A stretch of 64,000 nt of DNA from Azospirillum sp. SYSU D00513 (GCF_017356015.1 NZ_JAFIQV010000034.1:1-64000); one strand, 5' to 3'. Shown: positions 1 to 8,390, numbered from the stretch's first letter. Notes: generated by a model from the sequence alone, not told the origin. A program made the numbers and translations.

Positions 1-88
1 CCCAGGCGCTGACGAACTCGCTGATCGCCTTGAGGATGCCCGAGGAGGTGCCGTCCGTGTCGAGATGCGAAGAAGTGAGATAGGCCAT
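1..88 (-). CDS. N-terminal fragment of an unidentified protein (runs off left edge)
   Basis: The minus strand opens with ATG at 88-86, preceded five bases upstream by a clear GGAGAG ribosome binding site, and stays open to the window edge for 29 codons. The visible residues begin MAYLTSSHLDTDGTSSGIL and then form a short amphipathic stretch (KAISEFVSAW). I do not recognise the family. Small DUF1127 (YjiS-like) proteins can begin in a similar way, but there is too little sequence to say. The strong ribosome site and the dyad 46-66 bases upstream support a real, regulated gene. Confidence 0.5.
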   Translation of the reverse strand, partial: MAYLTSSHLDTDGTSSGILKAISEFVSAW

Positions 89-133
89 GATGTCTCTCCA
101 GCGTGTGTCCGTCGTTCTTTGGAGAGAACATAA

Positions 134-154
134 TCTGGTATACGCGATACCAGA
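134..154. promoter_or_regulatory. Perfect 8-bp dyad, GntR/FadR-like operator candidate
   Basis: The arms TCTGGTAT (134-141) and ATACCAGA (147-154) are exact inverted repeats around a five-base centre. The TGGTAT...ATACCA core resembles operators of GntR-superfamily (FadR/HutC-type) repressors. It lies just upstream of the minus-strand start at 88, where a promoter is expected. That a GntR protein binds it is inference; no regulator gene is visible nearby. Confidence 0.45.
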
Positions 155-608
155 ATCGCAAAACCCACAATGCAGCGTAGCACAAACGCATGACTGCACC
201 CTTTGGGGTTGCTGAAATTCAGCAATCGGAACTGTCAGCGTCACCAGCGGAACTGTCCGCTATGTCTGCTCCCGATGTGCGATAAGGCTGCTCTGCTGCT
301 GGATTCCAATGGCCGGCATCGCTCCTCTTCGCACTTGGCCGTGCCGCACGGAGGGCCCCGTCCTGCTTGGGTCCTCCTCCGCGCCGATCCGGCTCAGACC
401 GGATATCGCCTTCCGGCCCCGGCGGCGCAGGGCCCATCCTTGTCACGCCAGTCCAGCCGCCGTTACGGCCAGGATCAGGCTTGTCTGTGGCTCTCACCTT
501 GGCCGTGGATGTCCCGACTGGCCCGCCGTCTCCCTGCCGCTTCCCGGCGGCGGGTCATTTTCCCCACGCTTTAGGGCTTCGGGTTCGACCGCCGCGGACA
601 TGTCGCGG
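155..608. other. Gene-free stretch with small repeats
   Basis: No open frame here has protein-like composition. Visible structure is a 13-bp palindrome at 211-223 (GCTGAAATTCAGC) and a direct repeat of GGAACTGTC at 228-236 and 249-257, 21 bases apart. Spaced short direct repeats next to a palindrome can mark the end of a decayed transposon, but no transposase remnant was identified. Confidence 0.4.
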
Positions 609-866
609 CTAGACGGACCCACCCTTCCAGCTCCTGAACCAGGCCAAGCCGCCCGAGCGTAGCGGGGCTTCCGAGCAATCGGGATAAGGGCAACTGCAGG
701 ACGGAAAACGGCATTCATCGCCATTCAGGTCATTCGAGCGGATCGCCAGCTCGTAACGGCGGCCACTCAATTCGTCGGGCGAGGCTCTGCCCAGCAGCGC
801 CTCGCGATCCAGCATCTCCCTGAGCTGCGCCAGGGTTCGGCGCTCCATCTCGTCTCCATACCCCAT
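609..866 (-). CDS. Small hypothetical protein with a C-x5-C-x-C-x4-C cluster
   Basis: About 85 residues from ATG at 866 (a GTG lies two codons upstream, another ATG six codons downstream), with GAGAG a few bases before it. The N-terminal half is a charged helix (ERRTLAQLREMLDREALL); the C-terminal half carries four cysteines in a compact pattern ending CPYPDC, which could bind a metal. No family is recognised. It lies directly downstream of, and in the same direction as, rfbC, so it may be the last gene of that operon. The alternative is a chance open frame, as overlapping frames here are also open. Confidence 0.4.
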   Translation of the reverse strand: MGYGDEMERRTLAQLREMLDREALLGRASPDELSGRRYELAIRSNDLNGDECRFPSCSCPYPDCSEAPLRSGGLAWFRSWKGGSV

Positions 867-965
867 GACCACTCTCGTTTGGTCTCCGGTCCGGATAGCA
901 ACAGGGAGCGCGGCCCATGAGCGCGCCGGAAAGATCCTCGGGGACCCTTTGGGGACGGGCGAGCT

Positions 966-1517
966 TCAGAAACCGTCCTTCAGCTCGGACAGGCTGGGCT
1001 GCTTGCGGTCCTTGTCGGAGAGCAAAGCCTTTTCGGCGGAAACGGGCCACTCGATACCCAGTTCGGGGTCATTCCACAGCAGGCCCCGATCGTGCTCGGC
1101 CGAATAGAAGTTGGTCACTTTGTAGATGACCTCGGTGTCAGGTTCGAGCGTGCAGAAGCCATGGGCGAAGCCGATCGGGACCAGGATCTGGTTCCACTCC
1201 TCGGCGCTGATGACCGCGCTGACATGCTGGCCGTAGGTGGGGGATCCCCTACGGATGTCGACGGCCACGTCGAGGATGGCGCCCTTCACCACGCGCACCA
1301 GCTTGTCCTGGGCAAAGGGTGGAAGCTGGAAATGCAGCCCGCGCACCGTTCCCACCTCGGCGGAAAGGGATTGGTTGTCCTGCACGAAGTCGTACAGCAG
1401 CCCCGCGGCTTCGAATGCCTTCTTGTTGTAGGTTTCCGAGAAGAAGCCCCGGCTGTCACCGAACTTCTTGGGGTGGATGATCTTCACCTCGGGAATGGCA
1501 AGGGCAACGACGTCCAT
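966..1517 (-). CDS. rfbC: dTDP-4-dehydrorhamnose 3,5-epimerase
   Basis: A 183-residue protein of the RmlC cupin family, of normal length. It epimerises C3 and C5 of dTDP-4-keto-6-deoxyglucose on the route to dTDP-L-rhamnose for cell-surface glycans. Family landmarks are visible: RGLHFQ with the catalytic His62, Lys72 in the QDKLVRV strand, the IGFAHGF loop, and Tyr132 in EVIYKVTNFY. The start ATG at 1517 is preceded by AGGAAGAA. The other dTDP-rhamnose genes (rfbA, rfbB, rfbD) are not in the window. It lies about 95 bases downstream of gmhA in the same direction, suggesting a sugar-precursor operon. Confidence 0.95.
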   Translation of the reverse strand: MDVVALAIPEVKIIHPKKFGDSRGFFSETYNKKAFEAAGLLYDFVQDNQSLSAEVGTVRGLHFQLPPFAQDKLVRVVKGAILDVAVDIRRGSPTYGQHVSAVISAEEWNQILVPIGFAHGFCTLEPDTEVIYKVTNFYSAEHDRGLLWNDPELGIEWPVSAEKALLSDKDRKQPSLSELKDGF

Positions 1518-1612
1518 GATCAGGTTCTTCCTATCGAAATGGCTTGGAATGCGGCAGGAAAGCCGGTGATGAGCGCAGAGATGCTGTGATGCAGTTTCCG
1601 GTCCATCCGCGC

Positions 1613-2272
1613 TTACGAGCGCGGCGCGAGCGACAAGTAGCCCGACGTCAGCAGCAGGTCCTCGACCATTTCCATCAGCGCATGGCCGGCGGTAATGTGC
1701 GACTCCTGGATGCGGGCGGTGTCCGCGGAGGGCACGACGAAGGCGATCTCGCAATCGGCCAAGGCCGGTCCCCCATCTCCGCCCAGGAAGCCCAGCGTCA
1801 GGATGCCGCGCCGCTGCGCGGCCTTGAGGGCCCGGATCACGTTGGGGGAACGGCCCGACGTGGTGATGCCCAGCAGCACGTCGCCCGGCTGTCCCAGCGT
1901 CTCCACCATCCGTTCGAACAGCACCTCGTAGCCATAGTCGTTTCCGCAAGCCGTCAGGGTCGAGCTGTCCATGGTCAGGGCGATGGCCGGCAGGCCCTGC
2001 CGGTTGACCGAGGAGCGCAATCGGACCAGCAGTTCCGCCGCGAGATGCTGCGCGTCAGCGGCGGAGCCGCCGTTGCCGCACAGCAGGAGACGGCCACCCT
2101 TCGACAGCGCATCGGCGAGGCGCAGGGCCATCACCGCGAGGCTGTCCAACTGGCCGGACTCCAGAACCGCCTTCTTCGTGGCGATCGAGCCCTCGAAAAG
2201 TGCGCGGGCCTGCGCGGCGAGATCCGGGATGTTCCTAGAGGACACGGCTATTCCAATCTTCCTGGCTTTCAC
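1613..2272 (-). CDS. gmhA: Phosphoheptose isomerase (SIS domain)
   Basis: A 219-residue SIS-domain protein matching GmhA, which converts sedoheptulose 7-phosphate to D-glycero-D-manno-heptose 7-phosphate, the first step to the ADP- or GDP-heptose used in LPS and S-layer glycans. Visible motifs are LLLCGNGGSAADAQHLAAEL (phosphosugar binding), TMDSSTLTACGNDYGYE, and GDVLLGITTSGRSPNV. The C-terminal QESHITAGHALMEMVE carries the Glu and His expected for catalysis and zinc binding. It lies between a glycosyltransferase gene and rfbC, all on the minus strand. Confidence 0.93.
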   Translation of the reverse strand: MKARKIGIAVSSRNIPDLAAQARALFEGSIATKKAVLESGQLDSLAVMALRLADALSKGGRLLLCGNGGSAADAQHLAAELLVRLRSSVNRQGLPAIALTMDSSTLTACGNDYGYEVLFERMVETLGQPGDVLLGITTSGRSPNVIRALKAAQRRGILTLGFLGGDGGPALADCEIAFVVPSADTARIQESHITAGHALMEMVEDLLLTSGYLSLAPRS

Positions 2273-2325
2273 GCGACCAACCGGCCGCGCGCGGCCGGCA
2301 GACTAGCAAAGGGCGGAACCATCCG

Positions 2326-3243
2326 TTACCGGCTTTCGAGATCGGCCGGGGCGAAGGCCGCCCGGAATGCGCGGTAGGACAGCGGGGTCTCCATTACACC
2401 CCCCGATACCGTGTTCACGGCCGCACGCTCCAGCTTCTTGGAGTCGGTCAGGTGCAGGATTCCGATGGGATGCAAGGGAGCCCCAGGATCGCAGAGCAGC
2501 CCCCGCGACGGATCGAGAAGCGGCCTGTGGGTGGTGACGTTCCAGTTGCAGGACTGCGGCAGCAGGGAGAAGGAGACCTTCCGGTCGAGGATGGCGAGGT
2601 TGAGCGCCTGCTGCTCCACCAGCCAGGTCTTGGCACCCGGCCTTAGCCCCCTGGCCAGATAGGCTTGCCACACCTTCCAGACGGGGGATTCGGCGGAAAG
2701 AGCGAACACGCCCGTGTTTACGATCAGCTTCTTGGCCCGTTCTGCTCCGTCTTCGCCGAAGCATTCGGTGTAGCAGTGGGCAACCATGGCCCGTATTCGC
2801 GCTGCATCGATGATGGCGCCACCGGTGGGGAGCTGCACGGGCTCCATCACGTCGAGATCCTCGGCGGCCAAGGCCACGCGATGTCCGACCGCGGCCTCTT
2901 TCATCCGTTCCAGGCAGGACGCGTCCTGCACCCAGGCGTCGGCGTCGATCCACAGATAGGTGTCATATTCCGGGAAATGGTCCGGCAGGAACGGGCGTGC
3001 GGTCATCGCCTTGAACCAAGCCGGCGTGGCCGCCTGGTTCGGAAAGGGAAGATCCCAACCCGGCCGCTTCAGGATGACGCCGCGTCGCTCCAGGCCAGTC
3101 GCCTGTTCGAGGGTCAGGCCGAGATCGAGCACGGCGACCGCGTGGCGGGCAAAGACCCCGCCATCCTCCAGCGAGGCGATCAAGCCGTCGAGCAGCCGGA
3201 AATATCCCTGGTCGGCCGCGCTGACAACCACACTCCTTGGCAT
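2326..3243 (-). CDS. Putative glycosyltransferase (GT8-like, DxD motif)
   Basis: A 305-residue protein. The start at 3243 is chosen because AGGAG sits seven bases before ATG; the frame is open further upstream but has no comparable site. The N-terminus (SVVVSAADQGYFRLLDGLI) and the central YDTYLWIDADAWVQD, with its DxD, resemble the retaining-type glycosyltransferases represented here by the gene at 44737. A late FSLLPQSCNWNV and GILHLTDSKK fit the acceptor-side half. Donor and acceptor are unknown. It heads the gmhA-rfbC run, so a role in heptose- or rhamnose-containing surface glycan is inferred. Confidence 0.75.
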   Translation of the reverse strand: MPRSVVVSAADQGYFRLLDGLIASLEDGGVFARHAVAVLDLGLTLEQATGLERRGVILKRPGWDLPFPNQAATPAWFKAMTARPFLPDHFPEYDTYLWIDADAWVQDASCLERMKEAAVGHRVALAAEDLDVMEPVQLPTGGAIIDAARIRAMVAHCYTECFGEDGAERAKKLIVNTGVFALSAESPVWKVWQAYLARGLRPGAKTWLVEQQALNLAILDRKVSFSLLPQSCNWNVTTHRPLLDPSRGLLCDPGAPLHPIGILHLTDSKKLERAAVNTVSGGVMETPLSYRAFRAAFAPADLESR

Positions 3244-3444
3244 GCGAAAGCTCCTGTAAGGCCGTCCTCCGAATCCCGGCGGCCTTGCGACGTCCGCCGC
3301 ACCATATCGCCTTTCCCGCGGGCCGGGATCCGTGAATTGGAAAAAAACCCAGCCGTCTTTCCGGACGAAGTCCTCAAAAGCTTGGGAGTTCACGTGGGTT
3401 GTTGTAAAAACCAGCCGTTCGCATTTTTGGATCGGAAGCGGCTC

Positions 3445-4932
3445 ATGTCCGTCAACAGCGGTGCGGCCTACATCGACGCGCTCGTGCAAGGCCTGGACTA
3501 TCGGTGGAACGTTGGCAGTCCAGTGGGTACGCCCGTGGCGTTGACCTACAGCTTCATGTCGTCAGCACCGTCGAACGCCGATGCGGAAGACCGGAACGGC
3601 TTCCAGCAGCTGACCGAGGTCCAGAAGGCTGCGGTCCGGACCGTGCTGGCCGAATTTGCCAGGGGCTCCAGCCTCACCTTTGCCGAGACGATCGATGTGG
3701 CGGGGGTGAACCTCCGGTTCGGCGCGAACTCCCAGGGAACCGTGTCGGCGGCCTACGCCTATCTGCCTCACTCGACCGAGGCCGGAAATGGCGGGCAGGT
3801 CTATCTCAACGCCGACGATCCCAGCATGCAGGCCATCGCGCCGGGCGGCTACGGCTTCTCGACGCTTCTGCATGAGACTGGCCACGCGCTGGGGCTGAAG
3901 CATCCCGGCAACTACAACGCCGGCGACGACAGCGCAACGGCGGGCACGCCGCCCTTCCTTTCCGCGGCCGAGGACAATACGAACAACACCGTGATGTCCT
4001 ACACCGACCTGTCCTCCCTCCAGCCCATGACCCTCATGCGCTACGACATAGCGGCGCTGCAGTATCTCTATGGGGCGAATAGCGGCACCAACGCGGGCAA
4101 CGACATCTACAGCTTCCCCGCCTCTGCTGGCCTTTCCACGCTGTGGGACACCGGCGGGACGGACAGCCTCGACTTCTCCAACCAGACCCTAGGGGTTCGG
4201 GCCGACCTTGCCCCCGGCGGCGTCTCGTCCGTCGGCGCGCTCGACAACGCCCTGGCCTCGGGCAATCTGTCCATCGCGTTCGGGGTGATCATCGAGAACG
4301 CCACTGGCAGCGCCCATGCGGATTTCGTCATGGGGAACACGGTAGCCAACCGCATCACCGGAGGCATGGGCGGAGACACGCTGCATGGCGCCGGAGGCGG
4401 CGATCTCCTGGCGGGCAACGCCGGCCAGGACCTGCTGTACGGCAACGCCGATCGCGACACGCTGTTCGGCGGCGCCGACGACGACACGCTCTATGGTGGC
4501 CAGGGCGACGACGCGCTGAGCGGCGACAACGGGTCCGACCGCATGATGGGCGACCTCGGCAATGACCTGCTGGTCGGCAACGCCGGAGCCGACACGCTCT
4601 ACGGCGGCCGCAACGAGGACACGCTCTACGGCGGCGCAGGCGATGATTGGCTGTCCGGGGATCTCGGCAACGACTGGCTGAGCGGCGACCTCGGCGCCGA
4701 CACGCTGGCCGGCGGTGGCGGGGCCGATCTTTTCGTCTTCCGCTCAGGCGGCAACGCAGACCTCGTGGCAGACTTCTCCTTCGCCGACGGCGACCGGCTG
4801 GCGGCTGGCGGACGGACCTGGACGGTGGCCGACGGAGCGGCAGGGGCAGTCGTGAACTTCGGCCTCGGCGACACCGTCACCCTGGCCGGCATCGCCGCGC
4901 GGCAGGTGAACCAGGCCTGGTTCGCCGCCTGA
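3445..4932 (+). CDS. Serralysin-like M10 zinc metallopeptidase with RTX C-terminus
   Basis: A 495-residue secreted protease. The N-terminal domain carries the metzincin zinc site HETGHALGLKHP starting at residue 143 and the Met-turn VMSYTD, as in serralysins. From about residue 300 to 430 there is a run of glycine/aspartate nonapeptides (GGxGDDxLxG type), the calcium-binding RTX beta-roll. The tail (DLVADFSFADGDRL... to the terminal AWFAA) is shared with six other proteins in the window and probably holds the type I secretion signal. There is no N-terminal signal peptide, as expected for that route. The start at 3445 follows GGAAG. It diverges from the minus-strand glycosyltransferase at 3243. 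No protease inhibitor or HlyB/HlyD/TolC genes are nearby. Confidence 0.92.
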   Translation: MSVNSGAAYIDALVQGLDYRWNVGSPVGTPVALTYSFMSSAPSNADAEDRNGFQQLTEVQKAAVRTVLAEFARGSSLTFAETIDVAGVNLRFGANSQGTVSAAYAYLPHSTEAGNGGQVYLNADDPSMQAIAPGGYGFSTLLHETGHALGLKHPGNYNAGDDSATAGTPPFLSAAEDNTNNTVMSYTDLSSLQPMTLMRYDIAALQYLYGANSGTNAGNDIYSFPASAGLSTLWDTGGTDSLDFSNQTLGVRADLAPGGVSSVGALDNALASGNLSIAFGVIIENATGSAHADFVMGNTVANRITGGMGGDTLHGAGGGDLLAGNAGQDLLYGNADRDTLFGGADDDTLYGGQGDDALSGDNGSDRMMGDLGNDLLVGNAGADTLYGGRNEDTLYGGAGDDWLSGDLGNDWLSGDLGADTLAGGGGADLFVFRSGGNADLVADFSFADGDRLAAGGRTWTVADGAAGAVVNFGLGDTVTLAGIAARQVNQAWFAA

Positions 4933-4969
4933 GCCCGTAATCCGCCGCTGCCATGCGACGCCCTTCGAA

Positions 4970-4990
4970 CCATTCCGGTGCATGGAATGG
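4970..4990. terminator. Weak hairpin after the serralysin gene
   Basis: CCATTCC (4970-4976) and GGAATGG (4984-4990) form a perfect 7-bp stem about 37 bases after the stop codon. No T-run follows, so intrinsic termination is uncertain. Confidence 0.3.
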
Positions 4991-5078
4991 CGCGACCGTT
5001 CCTCAGCAATTCTCGCTGTCCAAACCTACTTTACTAGGATAGAACAGATTCAGACCAAATCCTTCCTGGCGAGCTATA

Positions 5079-6113
5079 ATGTTCCTTGACATATTGAAAA
5101 AATTTCGTCGCGCCCGCACAGAGCTTCATTCAATTTACCAGGTAATAACGGCCCAGCGAGGGCTGATGGAAGCTCAGCAGGAACTTGTCCTGGCTCAAAA
5201 AGAGCAAGGGGCAGAGTTGGTCGCGCTGAAGGATGCTGTCCAGAACGTAAGAGTGGTTTTGGAGGGAATCCCGCCTCCCGCGCCGACCACCTGGGTTCCG
5301 CCGGGGCATTTCTACTCCCCGATCGTCGACACAGTGGAATTGGCCAAACGGCGCAAGGCCGTGTTCGACCGGAATCAGGCGCCGGTCGACGTCGATATGC
5401 GCGAGGCCGAACAGCGCGCCCTTCTCGCCAGGATGAAGCCCCATTACGATCGGCTGCCCTTCGCCGATGAAAGGCGGGATGGATTGCGTTACCAGTATGT
5501 CAACGGCGCCTTCAGCTATGGCGACGCGATCATCCTGGCCTGTCTGCTGATGGAGTTGCGCCCGAAACGGATCGTCGAAATCGGTTCGGGTCATTCATCC
5601 TGCGTCACGCTCGACGTGAACGACCTTTTCCTCGACGGCTCGACCGAGGTTACCTTCGTCGAGCCTTATCCGGACCTGCTCCATAGCCTGATGAAGCCAG
5701 GTGACCGTGAGCGCTATCCGGTGATCGCGACCCCCGTCCAGGACTTGGACCTGTCCGTTATCGACCGGCTTTCCGCCGGCGACATTCTGTTCATCGACTC
5801 CACTCACGTCGCAAAAGCGGGCAGCGACGTCAATTTCGAGTTCTTCACGATCCTGCCGCGCCTGAAATCCGGCGTTTATATACATTTCCACGATATGTTT
5901 TACCCGTTCGAATATCCGGAATCCTGGTTCTTCGAGGAAAACCGGTCCTGGAACGAGCTTTACCTCATGCGCGCCTTCCTGGCGGGCAATCGGGACTATG
6001 AAATCGTTTTTTTCAACCACTTCATGCAGCTCCGCCACGGGGCCGAGATGGCGGCACTGATGCCCGATTTTTCTAAGAACTGCGGCGGCAGCCTATGGCT
6101 GCGCAAGGTCTGA
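5079..6113 (+). CDS. Class I SAM-dependent methyltransferase-like protein
   Basis: A 344-residue protein. Residues 1-75 are a charged, probably helical or coiled region (KKFRRARTELHSIYQVITAQ, then AQQELVLAQKEQ). The Rossmann core follows with RIVEIGSGHSSCVTLDV (motif I), VTFVEPYP (acidic end of beta 2) and ILFIDSTHVAK, as in the Methyltransf_24-type enzymes found in polysaccharide clusters. HFHDMFYPFEYPESW is a conserved later motif. The substrate is unknown; sugar methylation of surface glycan is a reasonable inference. It lies between two RTX genes, and a very strong hairpin follows it. Confidence 0.75.
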   Translation: MFLDILKKFRRARTELHSIYQVITAQRGLMEAQQELVLAQKEQGAELVALKDAVQNVRVVLEGIPPPAPTTWVPPGHFYSPIVDTVELAKRRKAVFDRNQAPVDVDMREAEQRALLARMKPHYDRLPFADERRDGLRYQYVNGAFSYGDAIILACLLMELRPKRIVEIGSGHSSCVTLDVNDLFLDGSTEVTFVEPYPDLLHSLMKPGDRERYPVIATPVQDLDLSVIDRLSAGDILFIDSTHVAKAGSDVNFEFFTILPRLKSGVYIHFHDMFYPFEYPESWFFEENRSWNELYLMRAFLAGNRDYEIVFFNHFMQLRHGAEMAALMPDFSKNCGGSLWLRKV

Positions 6114-6144
6114 GCCGTCGCAGGGCCTTCCGCATGGCTTCATA

Positions 6145-6182
6145 GGTTCGGCAGGCCGGGTGGGAGCCCGGCCTGCCGAACC
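6145..6182. terminator. Perfect 16-bp hairpin after the methyltransferase gene
   Basis: The arms 6145-6160 and 6167-6182 are exact reverse complements with a six-base loop, starting 32 bases after the stop at 6113. The stem is GC-rich. The downstream bases lack a T-run, so it may slow rather than release polymerase, or protect the mRNA 3' end. Confidence 0.6.
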
Positions 6183-6279
6183 TCCCCAAGTGCAGAGAGC
6201 TGTGGGGGTGCATCGAAGGAGAAGGCGCCTAGCCTTCCGCCGCTTGTCCGTCTGCTCCTGCCGTTCCTGCCATCGCCTA

Positions 6280-6294
6280 CCCCCATATTGGGGG
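6280..6294. promoter_or_regulatory. CCCCCA-TAT-TGGGGG dyad upstream of the propeller-RTX gene
   Basis: A perfect 6-bp inverted repeat with a three-base centre, preceded by CTA, lies about 31 bases before the start at 6326. A related dyad (ACTACCC...GGGTACT) lies upstream of the giant adhesin gene. Such dyads suit a dimeric regulator; which one is unknown. Confidence 0.35.
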
Positions 6295-6325
6295 CCGTTG
6301 GAACCGGCAAGAATGGGGGAGGGAT

Positions 6326-8113
6326 ATGGACAGGCCCGGTGATCGCTTCAGCGTCGATCCTTACAGCCTGCCGGCACCCCAGTCGGGCGTCTGGACCAGC
6401 AACCAATCAGCCGGAACGGGCCGGCCGGCGGGGGTACTTCCGCAGGTGCCCGCCGGCTTTGAGGTCACGGTCTTCGCCGAGGGGCTGGGCCGCGCGCGCT
6501 GGATTGAGGTCGCGCCCAACGGCGACGTGCTGCTGTCGCGGCCGAACAATGGCGACGTCCTCGTCCTGCGCGACGGCGACGGCGATGGGCGGGCCGACTC
6601 CGTCTCGACGCTCGCCAGCGGCTTCTCGGTGCCGCACGGCATGGCGGTCGGTGCCGGGGGGCTCTATGTCGCCGACGTGAACGCCGTATGGCGCGTGCCC
6701 TACACGCCGGGCGACACTGCGGCATCGGGCGCGCCGGTAGCCCTGACGCCGACAGGCGCCCTTGGCGGCACCGCCGGGCACACATCGCGTTCGCTCGCGC
6801 TGAGCCCGGACGGAACATCCCTCTATGTCGGCATCGGATCCGAGAGCAACATCGCGGAGGAGTCGGCGCCGCGCGCCACGGTGCTGCAGTTCGACAGCAA
6901 CGGAGGCAACGGGCGCGTCCTGGCGAGTGGGCTGCGCAACCCCGCCGGGCTAGAGTTCGACCCGCGCACCGGCGCGCTCTACGCCACGGTGGTGGAGCGC
7001 GACGGCATGGGCGACAATCTGGTTCCGGATTACGTCACCCGCGTGCAGTCCGGCGGCTTCTATGGCTGGCCCTACGCCTACATCGGACCCAACGCGCAGC
7101 CCGGCATCACGGCGCGTCCCGACCTGGTTGCCCAGACCATTATTCCCGACGTGCTGTTCGAGGCCCATTCGACGCCCATCGGCCTGACCTTCTACAGCGG
7201 CAACCAGTTTCCGGCCGAGTACCGGGACGACATGTTCGTCGCCATGCGCGGCTCCTGGAACGCCTCTGAGACCCGCGGCTTCATGGTGGCCCGTGTGAAC
7301 ATAGAGAATGGGGTTCCGGTGAACGGGTACGAGGCCTTCATGACTGGCTTCGTGCTGAGCGAGCGGGCGCCCGTGTCGGTCTTCGGGCGGCCGACCACGG
7401 TGGCGGTCGCCGGAAACGGCTCCCTGCTGGTCGGCGACGACATCGGCGGCACCATCTATTCGGTGCGCTACACCGGCGCTCCCGGCGCCAATGCGGATGC
7501 CAACATCCTGACCGGCGCCGCCGGGGCGGACAACCTCATGGGGCTGGGCGGCGGTGACACGCTCTATGGCGCTGGGGGCGCCGACCTCCTGGCGGGCAAC
7601 GCGGGCCGGGACCTGCTGTACGGCAACGCCGACCGCGACACGCTGTTCGGCGGCGCCGACGACGACACGCTCTATGGTGGCCAGGGCGACGACCTGCTGA
7701 ACGGCGACAATGGCTCCGACCGCATGATGGGCGACCTCGGCAACGACCTGCTGGTCGGCAACGCCGGAGCCGACACGCTCTACGGCGGTCGCAACGAGGA
7801 CACGCTCTATGGCGGCGCAGGCGATGACTGGCTGTCCGGGGATCTCGGCAACGACTGGCTGAGCGGTGATCTGGGCAATGACACGCTGTCCGGCGGCGCC
7901 GGGGCCGATCTCTTCGTCTTCCGCTCAGGCGGCGGCGCTGATCTCGTGGCGGACTTCGCCTTTGCCGACGGCGACCGGTTGGCCATTGGCGGACGGGCCT
8001 GGAGCGTGGCCGATGGAGCGGCGGGGGCCGTCCTGGACTTCGGCTCCGGCGACACCGTCACCCTGGCCGGCATCGCCGCAGGGCAGGTGAACCAAGCCTG
8101 GTTCGCCGCCTGA
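6326..8113 (+). CDS. Sorbosone/glucose-dehydrogenase-like beta-propeller fused to RTX repeats
   Basis: A 595-residue protein with a strong ribosome site (GGGGGAGGGAT) directly before ATG. Residues about 40-385 form a six-bladed propeller of the PQQ-dependent sugar dehydrogenase (L-sorbosone dehydrogenase-like) family: FEVTVFAEGLGRARWIEVAP, GLRNPAGLEFDP, GGFYGWPYAY, and HSTPIGLTFYSG. Residues about 390-520 are RTX nonapeptides and the rest is the shared C-terminal tail ending AWFAA. Such propellers are normally periplasmic with a Sec signal; here no signal is seen and the RTX tail implies type I export. Sugar oxidation at the surface is possible, but PQQ use and substrate are not shown by the sequence. 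The C-terminal third is nearly identical at DNA level to that of the gene at 3445. Confidence 0.85.
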   Translation: MDRPGDRFSVDPYSLPAPQSGVWTSNQSAGTGRPAGVLPQVPAGFEVTVFAEGLGRARWIEVAPNGDVLLSRPNNGDVLVLRDGDGDGRADSVSTLASGFSVPHGMAVGAGGLYVADVNAVWRVPYTPGDTAASGAPVALTPTGALGGTAGHTSRSLALSPDGTSLYVGIGSESNIAEESAPRATVLQFDSNGGNGRVLASGLRNPAGLEFDPRTGALYATVVERDGMGDNLVPDYVTRVQSGGFYGWPYAYIGPNAQPGITARPDLVAQTIIPDVLFEAHSTPIGLTFYSGNQFPAEYRDDMFVAMRGSWNASETRGFMVARVNIENGVPVNGYEAFMTGFVLSERAPVSVFGRPTTVAVAGNGSLLVGDDIGGTIYSVRYTGAPGANADANILTGAAGADNLMGLGGGDTLYGAGGADLLAGNAGRDLLYGNADRDTLFGGADDDTLYGGQGDDLLNGDNGSDRMMGDLGNDLLVGNAGADTLYGGRNEDTLYGGAGDDWLSGDLGNDWLSGDLGNDTLSGGAGADLFVFRSGGGADLVADFAFADGDRLAIGGRAWSVADGAAGAVLDFGSGDTVTLAGIAAGQVNQAWFAA

Positions 8114-8159
8114 CGGGGGCTCCGCCGCCGACCTGATCTCCTTTTGCTTTTCCCTTCAG

Positions 8160-8189
8160 GGCCGCTTCGGAAACGGAGCGGCCTTTTCC
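8160..8189 (+). terminator. Intrinsic terminator after the propeller-RTX gene
   Basis: A 10-bp stem (8160-8169 with 8174-8183, one G-T pair) with a GAAA tetraloop is followed directly by TTTTCC. It lies 46 bases after the stop codon at 8113 and is a textbook rho-independent terminator. Confidence 0.88.
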
Positions 8190-8266
8190 ATTTTCGGCCG
8201 CAGTCCAACCGCCGTTCCGGAGCCATGTCCTCGCCGGCCGAAGAATTGCGCCCAAGATCAAGCTAC

Positions 8267-8293
8267 CACTGATTTTCTCGTGAGAATTCAGTG
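8267..8293. promoter_or_regulatory. Imperfect dyad CACTGA...TCAGTG upstream of the matrixin-RTX gene
   Basis: CACTGATTTTCTC (8267-8279) is answered by GAGAATTCAGTG (8282-8293), with one unpaired base. It lies about 100 bases before the start at 8391 in an AT-richer patch likely to hold the promoter. It could be an operator; no regulator is identified. Confidence 0.3.
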
Positions 8294-8390
8294 ATAACGT
8301 TGTTGGCGGAGAGGATGCGTTAAGACAATGGGCGTCAGAACTTCTGGATAGCTCCCTCAGGAGGGCGCCATCAGGTCGAGTTTCTAGACG

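Noticed and set aside
1518..1949. Extension of rfbC to 1949
   Set aside because: The extra part overlaps gmhA in another frame; ATG 1517 has AGGAAGAA and gives the normal 183-residue length.
2665..3444. N-terminal extension of the serralysin-like gene back to 2665
   Set aside because: The frame is open because it is antisense to the glycosyltransferase gene; ATG 3445 has a ribosome site and begins the conserved protein.
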